NCBI GenBank assembly: GCA_029721435.1
Contig: CM056576.1
Coordinates: 71,565,876-71,629,875 of the forward strand
DNA length: 64,000 bases
Origin: Gymnothorax reevesii
Taxonomy: Eukaryota; Chordata; Actinopteri; Anguilliformes; Muraenidae
Direction of reading: 5' to 3'
Shown in pieces: positions 32,533-42,830 of this stretch. Under the pieces are notes generated by a model, which did not search any database, was not told the origin of the DNA, and saw nothing but the letters and a program-made list of their open reading frames with translations. How positions within the stretch are numbered: position 1 is the first letter of the stretch; every line of letters begins with the position of its first letter. The position numbers were made by a program, and so were the translations under genes.

Positions 32533-35147
32533 TCAAACACGGGATAAGCAATCAGCAGTTACATTGTCTGTACCCTTCACATGCTTAATTACCAAGTCAA
32601 ACTCCTGTAAAATCAAACTCCAATTCAACAATCTCCGATTCTTGTTTTTCATCTTACTCAAAAACATTAACGGATTGTGGTCAGTGTACACAATCATTGG
32701 CTTTTGTCCTGTACAAACATAAACCTCAAAGTGTTGTAAAGAAAGGACCAGAGCCAACAGTTCCTTCTCTATTGTGGAATAGTTCCTTTGGTGGCGATTG
32801 AACTTCCTGGAGAAGTATGCCACGGGATGCTCAATGTCTTCAGAGTCACTTCTCTGTAGGAGCACAGATCCACAAGCTTGGTCGCTAGCATCGACCGCGA
32901 TGGAGAACGGTTTGTTGAAGTCAGGAGATTTGGGCACGGGGAAGACTTCAGGCGATCGAAGGCTCTCTGGCATGCATCATCCCAGGTGAACTTTACGCCT
33001 TTCTTCAGTTGGTTAGTTAGACTGAGAGCAATCTCAGCAAAGTTCTTGCAGAACTTGCGGTAGTACCCGATCATTCCAAGGAAGCGGCGCAAAGCTTTTT
33101 TGTTGTCAGGAACTGGAAAGTCCATGATGGTTTGGACTTTAGCATTTATGGGTGCCACCTTACCCTGGCCTATGACGTAGCCAAGATAGGTGACAGAAGC
33201 ACAACCAAAGTCACTCTTGCTCAGGTTAACAGTCAGGTTAGCCTGGGTCAGGCGCTGGAACAACATCTCTACATCTTTTAGATGTTCTTCCCAGGAGTCA
33301 CTCCATGTGATCAGGTCATCAATGTACGCACCCGTGTGTGGCAATCCGGCGATTGTAGACTGTATCATCCTTTGGAACGTGGCTGGGGCATTTTTCATGC
33401 AAAAGGGTAGGACTTCATACTGGTACAATCCAGATGGTGTGGCAAAAGCAGAGATGCTCTTGGCCCTCTCAGTTAAAGGCACACACCAGTAACCCTTCAA
33501 TAAATCAATCTTGGTCAGAAACTTTGCTTGCCCTACACTATCAATACAATCATCAATCCTAGGTATTGGAAACACATCAGTTCTAGTTACAGCATTGACT
33601 TTGCGATAATCTGTACAGAATCTAGTACTTCCATCAGGTTTTGGAACAAGCACACAGGGTGAACTCCAATCGGAGTTGGAGGGTCTGATAATATCATGTT
33701 TTAACATGTACTCAACCTCTTTCTCAGCAATCTTTCTCTTTTCAGGATTCATCCGGTATGGATGCTGTTTTATTGGTTTGGCATCACCAACATCTACATC
33801 ATGAGAGGCTATAGTAACTCTCTTTGGAACATCAGGAAACAAATCCTCATATTTCTTGATCAACCTTTCAAACTGATTTCTCTGTGAGGGTTCTAAGTGC
33901 TGGAGTTTTACATCAAGATTTTGCAACAATTCAGTGTTTGACAATTTACATGAAAGAACTTCAGCTTTAATTCTTGGTTCATCATCTTGAAACTCCCCCT
34001 CATCTCCACAAATCTCGGCCATAGGAGAATCTGAAGTGACAGATGCAACCCTAGCATTTCTGTCATGATAGGGCTTCAGCATTTTAAAGTGACAGGTTTT
34101 GCAAAAGTTGGAAACGTCTTTCCGAAGCCCAGGCCAAAAAAAGTGTTTCATGATCTTATCAACAGTCTTGTTAACACCAAGATGACCTCCTAAAGGTAAA
34201 CTATGAGCCATTGTTAAGATCTCATTCCTATAGACCTTCGGAACAACAATTTGCCTGACCACTGCCCAATCTGCATTGGCAGGGATATCAGGAGGGTGCC
34301 ACTTCCGCATCAACACCCCATCCTTGAGATAATACCCAACTGGAACTGCATCTGTTTCTTTATCAGGAAGGGCTCTCCTCTTTAGTACACAAATTTCAGG
34401 ATCATTAGTTTGCTCCTCAATCAACCGCTTTCTGGACAGAGACAAGTCTCCAGACACATCAGAATCACCAGACCCATCCGGCTGGCTGAATAGAGAACTG
34501 ATAAAAGTATCTGATAAGTCCTCAAACGGAGAAACCATAGTAGGCCAATCAGAGTCATGAGGCGAACCACCTGAGTCCTGACTATTCAATGTACTGGACG
34601 GCACCACATCATCTTCTTCTTTAGCCTTCTTGGCCATAGCACGAGTCACTGCGCAAGAAGGATACAGAGATGGGTCCTCATCCCCATTTTCAGTGCTCGG
34701 CTGTGAAGTAAGATGTACAGGGGGAACTACTTTGCCCCCAGCCAGGTCATTGCCTAGCAACAGAGAAACACCCTTTATAGGTAGACTTGACATAAGCCCC
34801 ACCTTTACCTGTCCTGTAACTAAATCTGACTTCAAGAATATAGAGCGCAGGGGTACAGATACAGTCCTCCCTTCAATACCTTGTACAAGTATGAAATCCC
34901 CTGAAGCGGTCTCATCACGTAACTCCAAGGAGTCCATCAACAAAAGTGACTGAGAAGCTCCGGTATCCCTTAGGATATATATGGGGACAGGAGTAGTATG
35001 CTCATTCAGAGCCACAAATCCCTCTGACACAAATGGAAGAAATTCCTCCCTCACGAAGTCAACTGTATCAGGCTTTTTAGCCCCACAAGAGGCAGGCAAT
35101 TTAGCAGATTGGTTATCTACTACAGGGGTTTCTAACCTTGTTTTCAC
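32533..35147 (-). pseudogene. Gmr1-like pol: protease, integrase zinc finger, RT, RNase H (frameshifted, integrase core deleted)
   Basis: The first frame (35147-32769) holds a retropepsin with DTGASQS at residues 61-67. A complete HHCC integrase zinc finger follows (His315, His322, Cys349, Cys352, with FFWPGLRKDV between). RT comes next, with its first Asp at about 548 (KIDLLKGYW) and AYIDDL at 607-612. Right after Cys352 the sequence jumps to HFKMLKPYHDR, a segment expected at the end of integrase, so the whole DDE core is missing; the junction is near 34091. Near 32930-32950 the frame shifts, and RNase H continues to the stop at 32533 with all acidic residues present (AVDASD, TIEKELLAL, YTDHNPL, NVTADCLS). 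The frame is the same as gag's, separated by one TAA. Apart from the deletion and the shift it is well preserved. Confidence 0.9.
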
Positions 35148-35171
35148 AAAGGCATTTGGTTTGGTATCCTT

Positions 35172-36437
35172 TTATTTTTCTTTCTTAGCTTTAAGGAACC
35201 AACAGTTAGTTGTAACATGACCAGATTTCTTGCAATAACTGCAAACTAGTCCACTTTTGTCACTGTCAGCTTTCACACTTTGATCAGACCTGTTACTGGA
35301 TTTCTGAGCACCATCACCAGATTTGTCTTTGTCTTTGGGTGAGGAATCTTGGGTATCACCATAACCCTTTTTCTGAAATTGGGACCATCTATTATTACTG
35401 CTAGACTGAAATTTGGACTTATGTGTGAGAACATATTCATCTGCAAATTTGGCAGCTGATTGCAAATTCAGTGCTTGCTTCTCATTAAGGTAGGTCTTAA
35501 CATCATCTTTAACACAGTTCTTGAATTCTTCAACTAACACCATCTCTTTCAGTGAGTTGAAATCATCCTTGACCTCCATAGAAGTACACCAGCGCTCAAA
35601 GCAAACCTGCTTTTCATTAGCAAATTCAACATAAGTCTGATTTTCAGATTTCTTCAGACCTCTGAATTTCTGTCGGTAAGCCTCTGGAACCAACTCATAA
35701 GCTCTCAAAATAACCTTTTTGACAACCTCATAATCAGAGGAATCATCTGCAGACAAAGCCGAATAGGCTTGTTGAGCTTTACCCTTTAGGACAGTTTGCA
35801 ACATCAGAGGCCAGTTTTCCTTTGGCCACTGGCAACTCTTTGCTACCTTTTCCAAACACTGGAAATAGTTGTCAACATCCTTTTCTGAAAATGGAGGCAC
35901 CAGTTTTACCTCCTGGCTAGCCCGAAATTTATTTTCTGTTGCTATTTTTATTTTTAGTTGCTCCATTTGGAGTCTTTCTTCTCTATCGAATTTCTCTAAT
36001 TCAAAATCTCTCTGTCTCTGTCTCTCTCTTTCTGCTCTTTCCTCTTTCTCTCTCTCAAATTCTCTTTCTTTCTCTTTTTCCTCGCTTTCTTTTTCTCTTT
36101 CCTTTCTTTCTTTCTCTTTTTCCTCCCTCTCAAATTCTCTTTGTTTTTCTCTTTCCTCCCTTTCAATCTCTAGCAGTTTTAATTTAAGTTCCATTTCTAT
36201 ATTTGGATTTTCCACTGGAAACTGTTCCAGATCTCCTGGTGCAAACACATTTTCATCAATGTAATATTCAACTATCTCTCGAGCCTGTCTTGCTTTTCGC
36301 ATGGCTGGTTTCACCTCTGTCAGCTCTAAATGTCTGCAAATTTCTAGCAGTTCTGTCTTTTTAAAAGACTTCAAAACCCCTACGGTTGGTGATGCCAAGA
36401 AATCATCCATTGCTGTTGTCAATATATATGTATTCAA
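35172..36437 (-). CDS. Gmr1-like gag polyprotein (421 aa)
   Basis: An intact frame. An N-terminal SAP-like segment (VGVLKSFKKTELLEICRHLE) is followed by a highly charged Glu/Arg/Lys coiled-coil region at about residues 85-165. A capsid domain at about 195-330 resembles the SCAN domain (FSEKDVDNYFQCLEKVA, then LVPEAYRQKFRGLKK); SCAN is thought to derive from Gmr1-like gag. One CCHC zinc knuckle, CSYCKKSGHVTTNC, precedes the end at about 399-412. It would assemble particles and bind element RNA. The ATG at codon 10 (MDDFLASPT) is an equally good start. The gag stop (TAA, 35172-35174) is in frame with the protease that follows, so read-through may make Gag-Pol. Confidence 0.88.
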   Translation of the reverse strand: MNTYILTTAMDDFLASPTVGVLKSFKKTELLEICRHLELTEVKPAMRKARQAREIVEYYIDENVFAPGDLEQFPVENPNIEMELKLKLLEIEREEREKQREFEREEKEKERKEREKESEEKEKEREFEREKEERAERERQRQRDFELEKFDREERLQMEQLKIKIATENKFRASQEVKLVPPFSEKDVDNYFQCLEKVAKSCQWPKENWPLMLQTVLKGKAQQAYSALSADDSSDYEVVKKVILRAYELVPEAYRQKFRGLKKSENQTYVEFANEKQVCFERWCTSMEVKDDFNSLKEMVLVEEFKNCVKDDVKTYLNEKQALNLQSAAKFADEYVLTHKSKFQSSSNNRWSQFQKKGYGDTQDSSPKDKDKSGDGAQKSSNRSDQSVKADSDKSGLVCSYCKKSGHVTTNCWFLKAKKEK

Positions 36438-36502
36438 TTAAAAAAAATCAATTTTACAATTTGAAATGTTAGTTTTTTAATAAATGACTCACAAAATGGT
36501 CT

Positions 36503-36523
36503 ATCCCGGACCTTGAGCCCCCA
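36503..36523 (-). other. Candidate primer-binding site of the Gmr1-like element
   Basis: Just inside the 5' LTR the minus strand reads TGGGGGCTC, then AAG, then GTCCGGGAT. Both parts match the 18-nt tRNA-Pro-type primer site used by many retroelements, split here by three extra bases. It begins 3 nt from the LTR end. The tRNA assignment is an inference. Confidence 0.5.
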
Positions 36524-36526
36524 ATT

Positions 36527-37032
36527 TGTTATGGCCCCAATTTGTTATTACATTTATAACACAACAGCAACAGCAAGGGATGACAAACACAGTTTTAACA
36601 ACTAAAACACATTTAATTTTTAACAAAGAAAAAGACTAATAACAACCTACAACTAAAGACCAAGATTGATAAATAAAAAAAAACAGAAATAATTACAGTC
36701 CCTTTTTGGTGGGGTGGCTTGGTGATGTCCTGGATGAAGAAAATGCTCAAACACAGGCAAATAAATCCACAAAAGAAACGTCACAGGTCTTGAACAGAAT
36801 GGCAGGTCTGGTCACACGCATCCTTCCTCTTGCAATTTCTCCTACTACTTTACTGTCTCAATTCTTTTCCTTATATACTCTTTTGCAGACCCCACCCACA
36901 TTTAGACCTCTTTTTTTAAATTTTCTGAGACTTGCCCCAGACATGTCCAGGACATGTCTAAACATGACTCCAGTCTGAGCTTAACAAAAAAAAGGTAAAT
37001 ACTGCCATCTAGTGGCCTATATTCACATTACA
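36527..37032 (-). repeat. 5' LTR of the Gmr1-like element (506 bp)
   Basis: Same length and ends as 31894-32399. It is expected to carry the promoter for the minus-strand transcript. The differences from the other LTR are in AGGCAAATAAATCC, CTTTTTTTAAATTTT and GAGCTTAAC. Confidence 0.95.
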
Positions 37033-37054
37033 GTAGTTACTGTGAATACAGCTG

Positions 37055-38055
37055 CTGTGCTGTTAAAAAGTATACACCCCTTCCCGATTTCTTTTATTTT
37101 TGCATATTTGTCACAGTTAAATGTTTAAGATCATCGAAGTAAATTTGCTATCAGACAAGGATAACCAATGTAAACACAACATACAGTTTTTGAATAATTA
37201 TTTAATTCCTTAGAGATAAAAAAAAAGGATGTCCAACCCTACCTGGCCCTTTGTGAAAGACTAATTGCCCCCCTAGGCTACAAATCAACCAAGTAATCAA
37301 ATTGAATTGATAATTGGGTTCAATTTCACAAGACACTTTCAAGGATGGTAATAGCCAGCCTCACTGAATCACTTAAATACAACCTGTCTGGTAATATGAA
37401 GTAAGCAAAGAGCAGCACATGATGCCGCAATCTAAATAAATGAGATGAGATGAGAAACAAAGTCACTGACATCTGTCAGTCTCGATGGGTTACAAAGCAA
37501 TCTCACTCTCCTTGTATGTCATCTTCTGGCTAAACCCCTGATTTTAGGAGAACTTAACACCAAGTCCTAGAGTCCCAACAGTCCACGTCAAAGTCCTTAT
37601 TTTGTGAGTCCTAGTCATCAAAAAATGGACTCGAGTCTAGACTACTGAGTCTGAGTCCTCCAGTCCTGCAATTGAGATGCTGTGGCATGACCTTAAACTG
37701 ACAGGTCATGTTCAAAAACCCTCCGTTGTGGCTGAATTGAACAATGCAGCAGGGAAAAGTTTGCCAAAATTTCTCCACAGTGTTGTACAAGACTTGACTG
37801 AGGCTGTTGCCAGAAAGGGCACAACCAGTCATGAGCTTTTGAAGGGAAATAATTTTTTTCATATGGGTGGTATAGGTTTTGGAGAGCTCTTTGCTTTCAA
37901 TAAATTAAATGATCATTTAAAAACTGCATTTTGCATCAACTCATGTTGTCTTTGTCTAATAATAAAATTAGTTTTAAGATCTGAGCATTCGAACATGACA
38001 AATGAGCAAAAATAAAGGAAATTAGGGAGTGTTAAACACTTTTTCACAGTACTCT
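37055..38055. mobile_element. Decayed Tc1-like element (~1 kb)
   Basis: The left part reads TGCTGTTAAAAAGTATACAC and then a TCTTTTATTTTTGCATATTTG word. The right part has its inverted counterpart (GAGCAAAAATAAAGG, GTGTTAAACACTTTTTCACAG). The inside has a transposase-like tail around 37677-37870 (a TGGCATGACCTTAAACTGAC word). The exact ends and the TA duplication were not resolved. Confidence 0.55.
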
Positions 38056-38438
38056 ACTGAGTATAGAATTCCTCCAAAACCCTCCTCTGTTATTGTTTGA
38101 AGGATTTTAACATATGCACATTTGGCGTGACGATAATGAAAATATCACAAAAAGAGTTATACTTCAAATTGAGCAACAGTGGAAAATCTAGGTTTAGAAA
38201 GTAACATTCATTCCTGTTATTTTGCTCCATCAGTGGAAAAAGCTCAATACTTTGGCCAGAAGATCTAATTAGTGTAATCATCTGGCTTAGTTTGTGTCTG
38301 GAAGAAACGCACTAAATGACTTTTACTTTCTTAGCCCTGGACTTTCCACTACAATTGAGAACAATGTTGCCCAAGCTCTATAAATAAACCTGAAGCTCAA
38401 ATACAATTTTCCACATTTATCATGCTTATTCCCTCCAG

Positions 38439-38603
38439 ATTGTGGCAAAGAAGTACCGCAACTACGAGATCCCTGTGGAGATGACTGGAGTGTGGAGGTA
38501 CCTGCAGAGCGCATATGCTCGAGATGAGTTCACTAATACCTGTGCTGCCGATAAGGAGATTGAGCTGGCCTACATGGATGTCGCAAAGAGACTGTCCAAA
38601 TGA
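38439..38603 (+). CDS. clic5: clic5 exon 6 (C-terminus and stop)
   Basis: The last coding exon starts after a TTCCCTCCAG acceptor. It encodes [20 protein letters not shown], then a [20 protein letters not shown] stretch and an [14 protein letters not shown] end, with TGA at 38601-38603. This is the final helical part of the CLIC C-domain. The [15 protein letters not shown] and VAKRLSK wording matches CLIC5; CLIC4 reads [15 protein letters not shown] and VAKRLTK. Together the four exons give 580 bp in one continuous frame without a break. The gene therefore looks functional despite the insertions in its introns. Confidence 0.95.
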   Translation: MVAKKYRNYEIPVEMTGVWRYLQSAYARDEFTNTCAADKEIELAYMDVAKRLSK

Positions 38604-39485
38604 GAGAAGCCAGACCGCCAAGCAGATTCTTGACATAATAAAACTGCGTGTTGACGCCATTTTAGCCTCCCCTCCTGACCTCAGCATTCCAACTCTCAAA
38701 ATCCTGCAACCTAGAGTACAACCTGTGTAAAATCTCCCCAGACCAACTCATAATCCCTTCTCTCATTCTCTCTGCTGTCTCAAATCTACATTAAGCTGTG
38801 AAACTCGTAGTTCAGGGCCTGGCGCTGATCAGGCATACTTGCTTTCTGATAAGTTCAGTCATTGATTTATCATTACAGCATTTATTTTTCATTTTGAATC
38901 ATCTGTATTTTTAGCATAGAATAGCTGGAGTGATGAGTATGGTGCCTTAGCTGTGGATGACACACACTTTTGGTTTGTGATCTTGAAAACTACTTTGCAT
39001 ATTACCAGCATTGAAAATGATGCTGTCCAACTTTGTGTTGTAATTTAGTCCTGCTTTTGGTTGAAATTAATCCATTTTGATAAATATTTAGTTGTAGAAA
39101 TTGTAACCAAAATTTCTTTTTTATTAAGTGACTGGAAAAAAAACTATTGCAATTTGGATAAGCTATAATAGATGTTGAGATGATACAGAGAATTAAAGAT
39201 CAGCCCAATCTAAAAGCTGAGGAAAGCCTTTCAACAGGGAGATGGCTCCACCTGCTGTATATAAAAAATATAATACTTTTTCCTTTTTCCATGGAAAGAA
39301 ATCTACCGTAATTGTCATATGTTTTCTGTTTGACATGATAATGTGTCAAAGTGATTGTTTTCAATTGTAAAAGTAATGTATCATGTGTCATGCCCTATAA
39401 GACCAGATTCCTTTGTTTTTATATCCTAGTGTATGGGCACTTAGTGGTGAATTAAAGGTTTCTAACATGGGTTTAATTTAATAAA
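38604..39485 (+). other. clic5: Probable clic5 3' untranslated region
   Basis: AATAAA occurs very close to the stop (38637-38642) and again at 39480-39485, after an AT-rich stretch without open frames. The second is the more plausible main poly(A) signal for a CLIC mRNA. The true end is not determined by sequence alone. Confidence 0.45.
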
Positions 39486-40289
39486 ATTGTTGACAATCAA
39501 TATTTACACACGTTAATATTTCTCATGATACAATGTTCTCAGATGAAGAATCATTCATTGGATTGATCTACAGGCAGCTTGTAAGAATCAAAAGCCTTCG
39601 GGACAAAACCTATATGTGCTGCTTTTTAGCAATCCGGAAAAAGTAACTGCAAAACTTAAAAAAAAAAAAAATCTAGAACAACTATACTTAAGGCAGGAAT
39701 TGTTGTAGCAGCAGTAGTAATAGCAGCGAAAAGTATTATTTCATATCAGAGACAGTGTTTGATATCCGGTTATGATTATTAACCAAACAATATGGAATTC
39801 CTATGCGTAGCCATGGTTATGAGTATGGAATAGGAATTAACAGTGTCCAACCTGTATTAGATGATGAACCTGGGGAAATATCAGTGCACTGCAGGATGAG
39901 AAGTTCTGCACGAGCGTGCTGAAGCTGGGAGTTCTGCAAATCGCTATGTGGTTGATTCACCCAGAACAGTACCTCATATAACTGTCTCGTTCAATAAGGC
40001 TTGCTGCTGTTTTTCAGCTGCCCTTGCATGACCCATGTTTTCAGGAACCTTTGCTTCTGTGTGGTTTCACAGACCGTTTCTGTCAGAAAGACGAGCAGAA
40101 ATGGTACCATAAGGCTTGCGGGGATCTTCTTTGAGTGTACTGACTGCTGCTTAAATAAATTATATTTTCAGAAAATTTAAAGCTTTGTCTGTCAGTTTTT
40201 CCCTCTGAAGAAATTTTTGTTCAATAAATTTACACAGGGGCAATGCTCAGGGAAAATAGAACAGGTTAGTACATCACATGCTTATGTAA
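39486..40289. other. Intergenic DNA after clic5
   Basis: No repeat or gene recognised. Further AATAAA signals near 40155 and 40224 could serve longer clic5 transcripts. Confidence 0.45.
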
Positions 40290-40482
40290 TTGTTGAGCAA
40301 ACTGCCATAACCATTTTAGCCCATGATTTAATCGCTGTTAGATCGCATATGGAGAGAAACCGTGTCTTCAGTTGCCAATTACGATAATTGGAATACGCGT
40401 CAAAAAAGGAAAATGATTGAAAACAACTAATTGCAGTCAAAAAGGGACGTGTCTTCGCACCCCCGCTGGCTACGCCACTGGT
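40290..40482 (-). mobile_element. hAT-like terminal fragment
   Basis: It contains GCTGTTAGATCGCAT and a GTGTCTTCAGTTGCCAATTA word shared with the 16.4/18.4-kb repeat family. It ends CCCCCGCTGGCTACGCCACTG; the reverse complement CAGTGGCGTAGCCAG is a common hAT terminus. Only one end is present. Confidence 0.55.
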
Positions 40483-40498
40483 GTGTGTGTGTGTGTGG
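40481..40498 (+). repeat. (GT)n microsatellite
   Basis: About eight GT units followed by a run of G. Confidence 0.85.
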
Positions 40499-40499
40499 G

Positions 40500-41911
40500 G
40501 GGATGTTCCATGTGATGGTATAACCCACTTCATCAAGTGAAGGCTTAGCGTGATTAGATTAGTGGCCATACAATCTTAATTTGTATTCCGATTTTCCCAA
40601 AATTTGTTGGTAATTTGTTATTACTGGACGGTTCTCAATCTGAGATGAGACAGTAATTAAGACAGGGTCAGAAATGAATGCTGCCTTCACGTGCTATCAG
40701 GAAAATGATACTTTCCATTTGTGAATTCGAAAATACGAATGCGTTGTGTTCAAGTGCTTTTGTTGTTGGAGCGAAATTAAAAATGGCGGACACATTATTT
40801 ACCATTGGCGATGAATTCTTGCTCGCTCTCTGCCATATTGAAAAGGTGAAAGGTCATTTCATCTCGGCAACTCTTATCAAAATTATCTCCCAGTTCTCCC
40901 CTGGAAATTACGACATGAGAGGGGATTCATGTGAAATTTTCATATCGGTCACTCGTATTTACCATAAATCCTACAGCACGTGAAGGCAGCAGAAGCCTCC
41001 CAAAATTTCAAGCAATTCAGTGGAGAAATGAGCCCAGGAGAGACAAAATACACAGTCTGGTGGAAATCGTCCTGAAAGGCTCAGCCTAAGCCTATGGTGT
41101 CTGGAAATCGGAACAATTTTGTCAGTTTTCCAGACACGATAAAAGGTTGTAAACCGAAGTAATCCTAACAATATGTGATACAATGCACTCAGCATGGTCA
41201 CCATTCTTTTTTTTTATTTTGGCATGATTGTATAGTCGTTTCATGAAAATTTCAACACAACACAACATGTATCATGTATCATGACCGAAAGGGTCGTGGG
41301 AGAAGCGAAATCGCTTGTCAAAGTCCCGCTCCCAACTTCTAGAAAAACAGTTTGATTATGGTTAAGATATCATAGGGATTATAAATCACAGCAGAGCTAG
41401 TGTCCATGTACGCTATGATTTAAACGTCAGAAAATACTGTTCAACACTGTTTTACCATTTTAGGGTATAAAATAAAAAAGTACCAAAAAAAGCCAAAAGA
41501 TTCCTGCCGAACTGGAAGCAGAAGGCAAAACTGTATGCGTGCATTTGCCGGGCTTGGTAGCAAATTGTCTAATATTCGCATTGGTTGCAGCAATGGGCAA
41601 ATGTGGATTTCTCGGGACTGTTCGGTGCGCAACGCAGGTTTTGTATCTGTTCTATAAAAAGATCATGGATCTCCCAATCAAAAACTCAAAAACCGCTCAA
41701 AAATGCAATTTCTCGTGATCCTCATGAATTCACTCAGGGGCTGGAAGAAATGTATGTGTTTCATTATCATTTGAATTGTTTAACTTAGGCATTCCCAAAC
41801 CCAGTCCTTGGGCCTCACTGTGTGTGCTGGCTTTTGTCCCAACCATAATTGCCATCATAGGACTTTAATATGCTGTTAATTTGTCCAAATTGGGTGCATT
41901 TTGTGTTTAAA
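40500..41911. other. Intergenic DNA
   Basis: No protein or repeat class recognised. A small inverted word occurs at 41281-41310 (GACCGAAAGGGTCGTGG). Confidence 0.45.
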
Positions 41912-41913
41912 TA

Positions 41914-42454
41914 CACTGCCCGGCCAAAAAAAAGTCACCGTTTGGAAGTTAATGAACAAATTCTAAAATTGGATCATTATTGCGGTTATTAATATGTTTC
42001 AGATGGCAATAATCATTTTAACCCTGACTGAAGAAGTGCGTCGCTATTCATTTCTTACAAAATCATGTCGGAAAACACATTCCCTGATGGTGGAAACGAT
42101 GTTACAGTATTTCAGACCGGGCAAGTTATTGGCCTGTATTTAGCAAAGAAAACCATGAATGACAAAACCAAGCAGGAGGAATCATTTTCACAAACAAATT
42201 TTCCACCACAAAGTCCTGACCTTTTAACATAATAAAAGTTATTGGGATGTACTCAAGACCACCGAGTGGTTCAACCATTATGTCGAAAAGACAAGATCTT
42301 GGACAAAAATCATGGCATATCTGATCGAAAAGAAATGTTCTGGCATTGCATATAGTTGACAAAACAATGACAAGATGAATATGCATTGTAATCAAAGCTA
42401 CAGGGGTTCCAACTAAATATTTGAGTGTGCGACTTTTTTTTTGGCCAGGCAGTG
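41914..42454 (+). mobile_element. Non-autonomous TA-flanked Tc1/mariner derivative, copy 2 (541 bp)
   Basis: TA at 41912-41913 and 42455-42456; ends CACTGCCCGGCCAAAA and TTTTGGCCAGGCAGTG. It is collinear with 30913-31458 throughout with scattered differences. No intact frame. Confidence 0.82.
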
Positions 42455-42541
42455 TATGTTATTTGCTGTTTTAAGTCAAATTTTAATTGAAATATCCATT
42501 TGTGCCATCATGTAGAATAGAAGACTGAATAAAAGCTCTGC

Positions 42542-42830
42542 TGAAAATTCCAGCTTTGACCAGCCTAGGCTGGTCAGGCTGGTTTAAGCTGTGTTTTGGA
42601 CAGTTTTAGCTGGTCAACCAGCCCTTCCCCAGCTGACTCCAGCTGAAAATACCAGCTTAACCAGCTTAAACCACCTTCATCAACCTATAGAGACCAGGTA
42701 GACCAGCTAATAACACAACTCAGACCATCTTAAACCAGCATAGAATTCTAGCTGCTAGAATTCAAAGCTGGGCTAAGATGGTCTGAGCTGTGTTCTTAGC
42801 TGGTGTAGCTGGTCTCTATAGCATACAGAA
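42542..42830. repeat. Palindromic AGCTGGT-rich repeat
   Basis: AGCTGGT/ACCAGCT words are repeated throughout. The central palindrome GAATTCTAGCTGCTAGAATTC lies near 42744-42765. It is flanked by inverted arms, CTCAGACCATCTTAAACCAGC on the left and its near-complement GGGCTAAGATGGTCTGAG on the right. The sequence can fold into a hairpin. Repeats of this composition are widespread in fish; the class was not assigned. Confidence 0.65.

Larger units (their letters stand above)
31894..37032 (-). mobile_element. Young Gmr1-like Ty3/gypsy LTR retrotransposon lacking the integrase core (5139 bp)
   Basis: A complete LTR-to-LTR structure on the minus strand: 5' LTR 36527-37032, primer-binding region, gag, protease, integrase zinc finger, RT, RNase H, polypurine tract, 3' LTR 31894-32399. 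A GTAG target duplication flanks it (31890-31893 and 37033-37036). Integrase sequence ahead of RT is the hallmark of Gmr1-like gypsy elements; other gypsy elements have integrase last. The near-identical LTRs point to a recent insertion in antisense orientation in clic5 intron 5. The integrase catalytic core is absent, so the copy must have been inserted with help, or lost the core at the time of copying. Confidence 0.92.

Noticed and set aside
35869..36264. 131-codon Ser/Leu/Phe-rich open frame on the plus strand
   Set aside because: Mirror of the Glu/Arg-rich coiled coil of gag on the minus strand; composition is explained by that.
40480..40500. GT tract as a possible regulatory element
   Set aside because: A plain microsatellite next to a hAT-like end.
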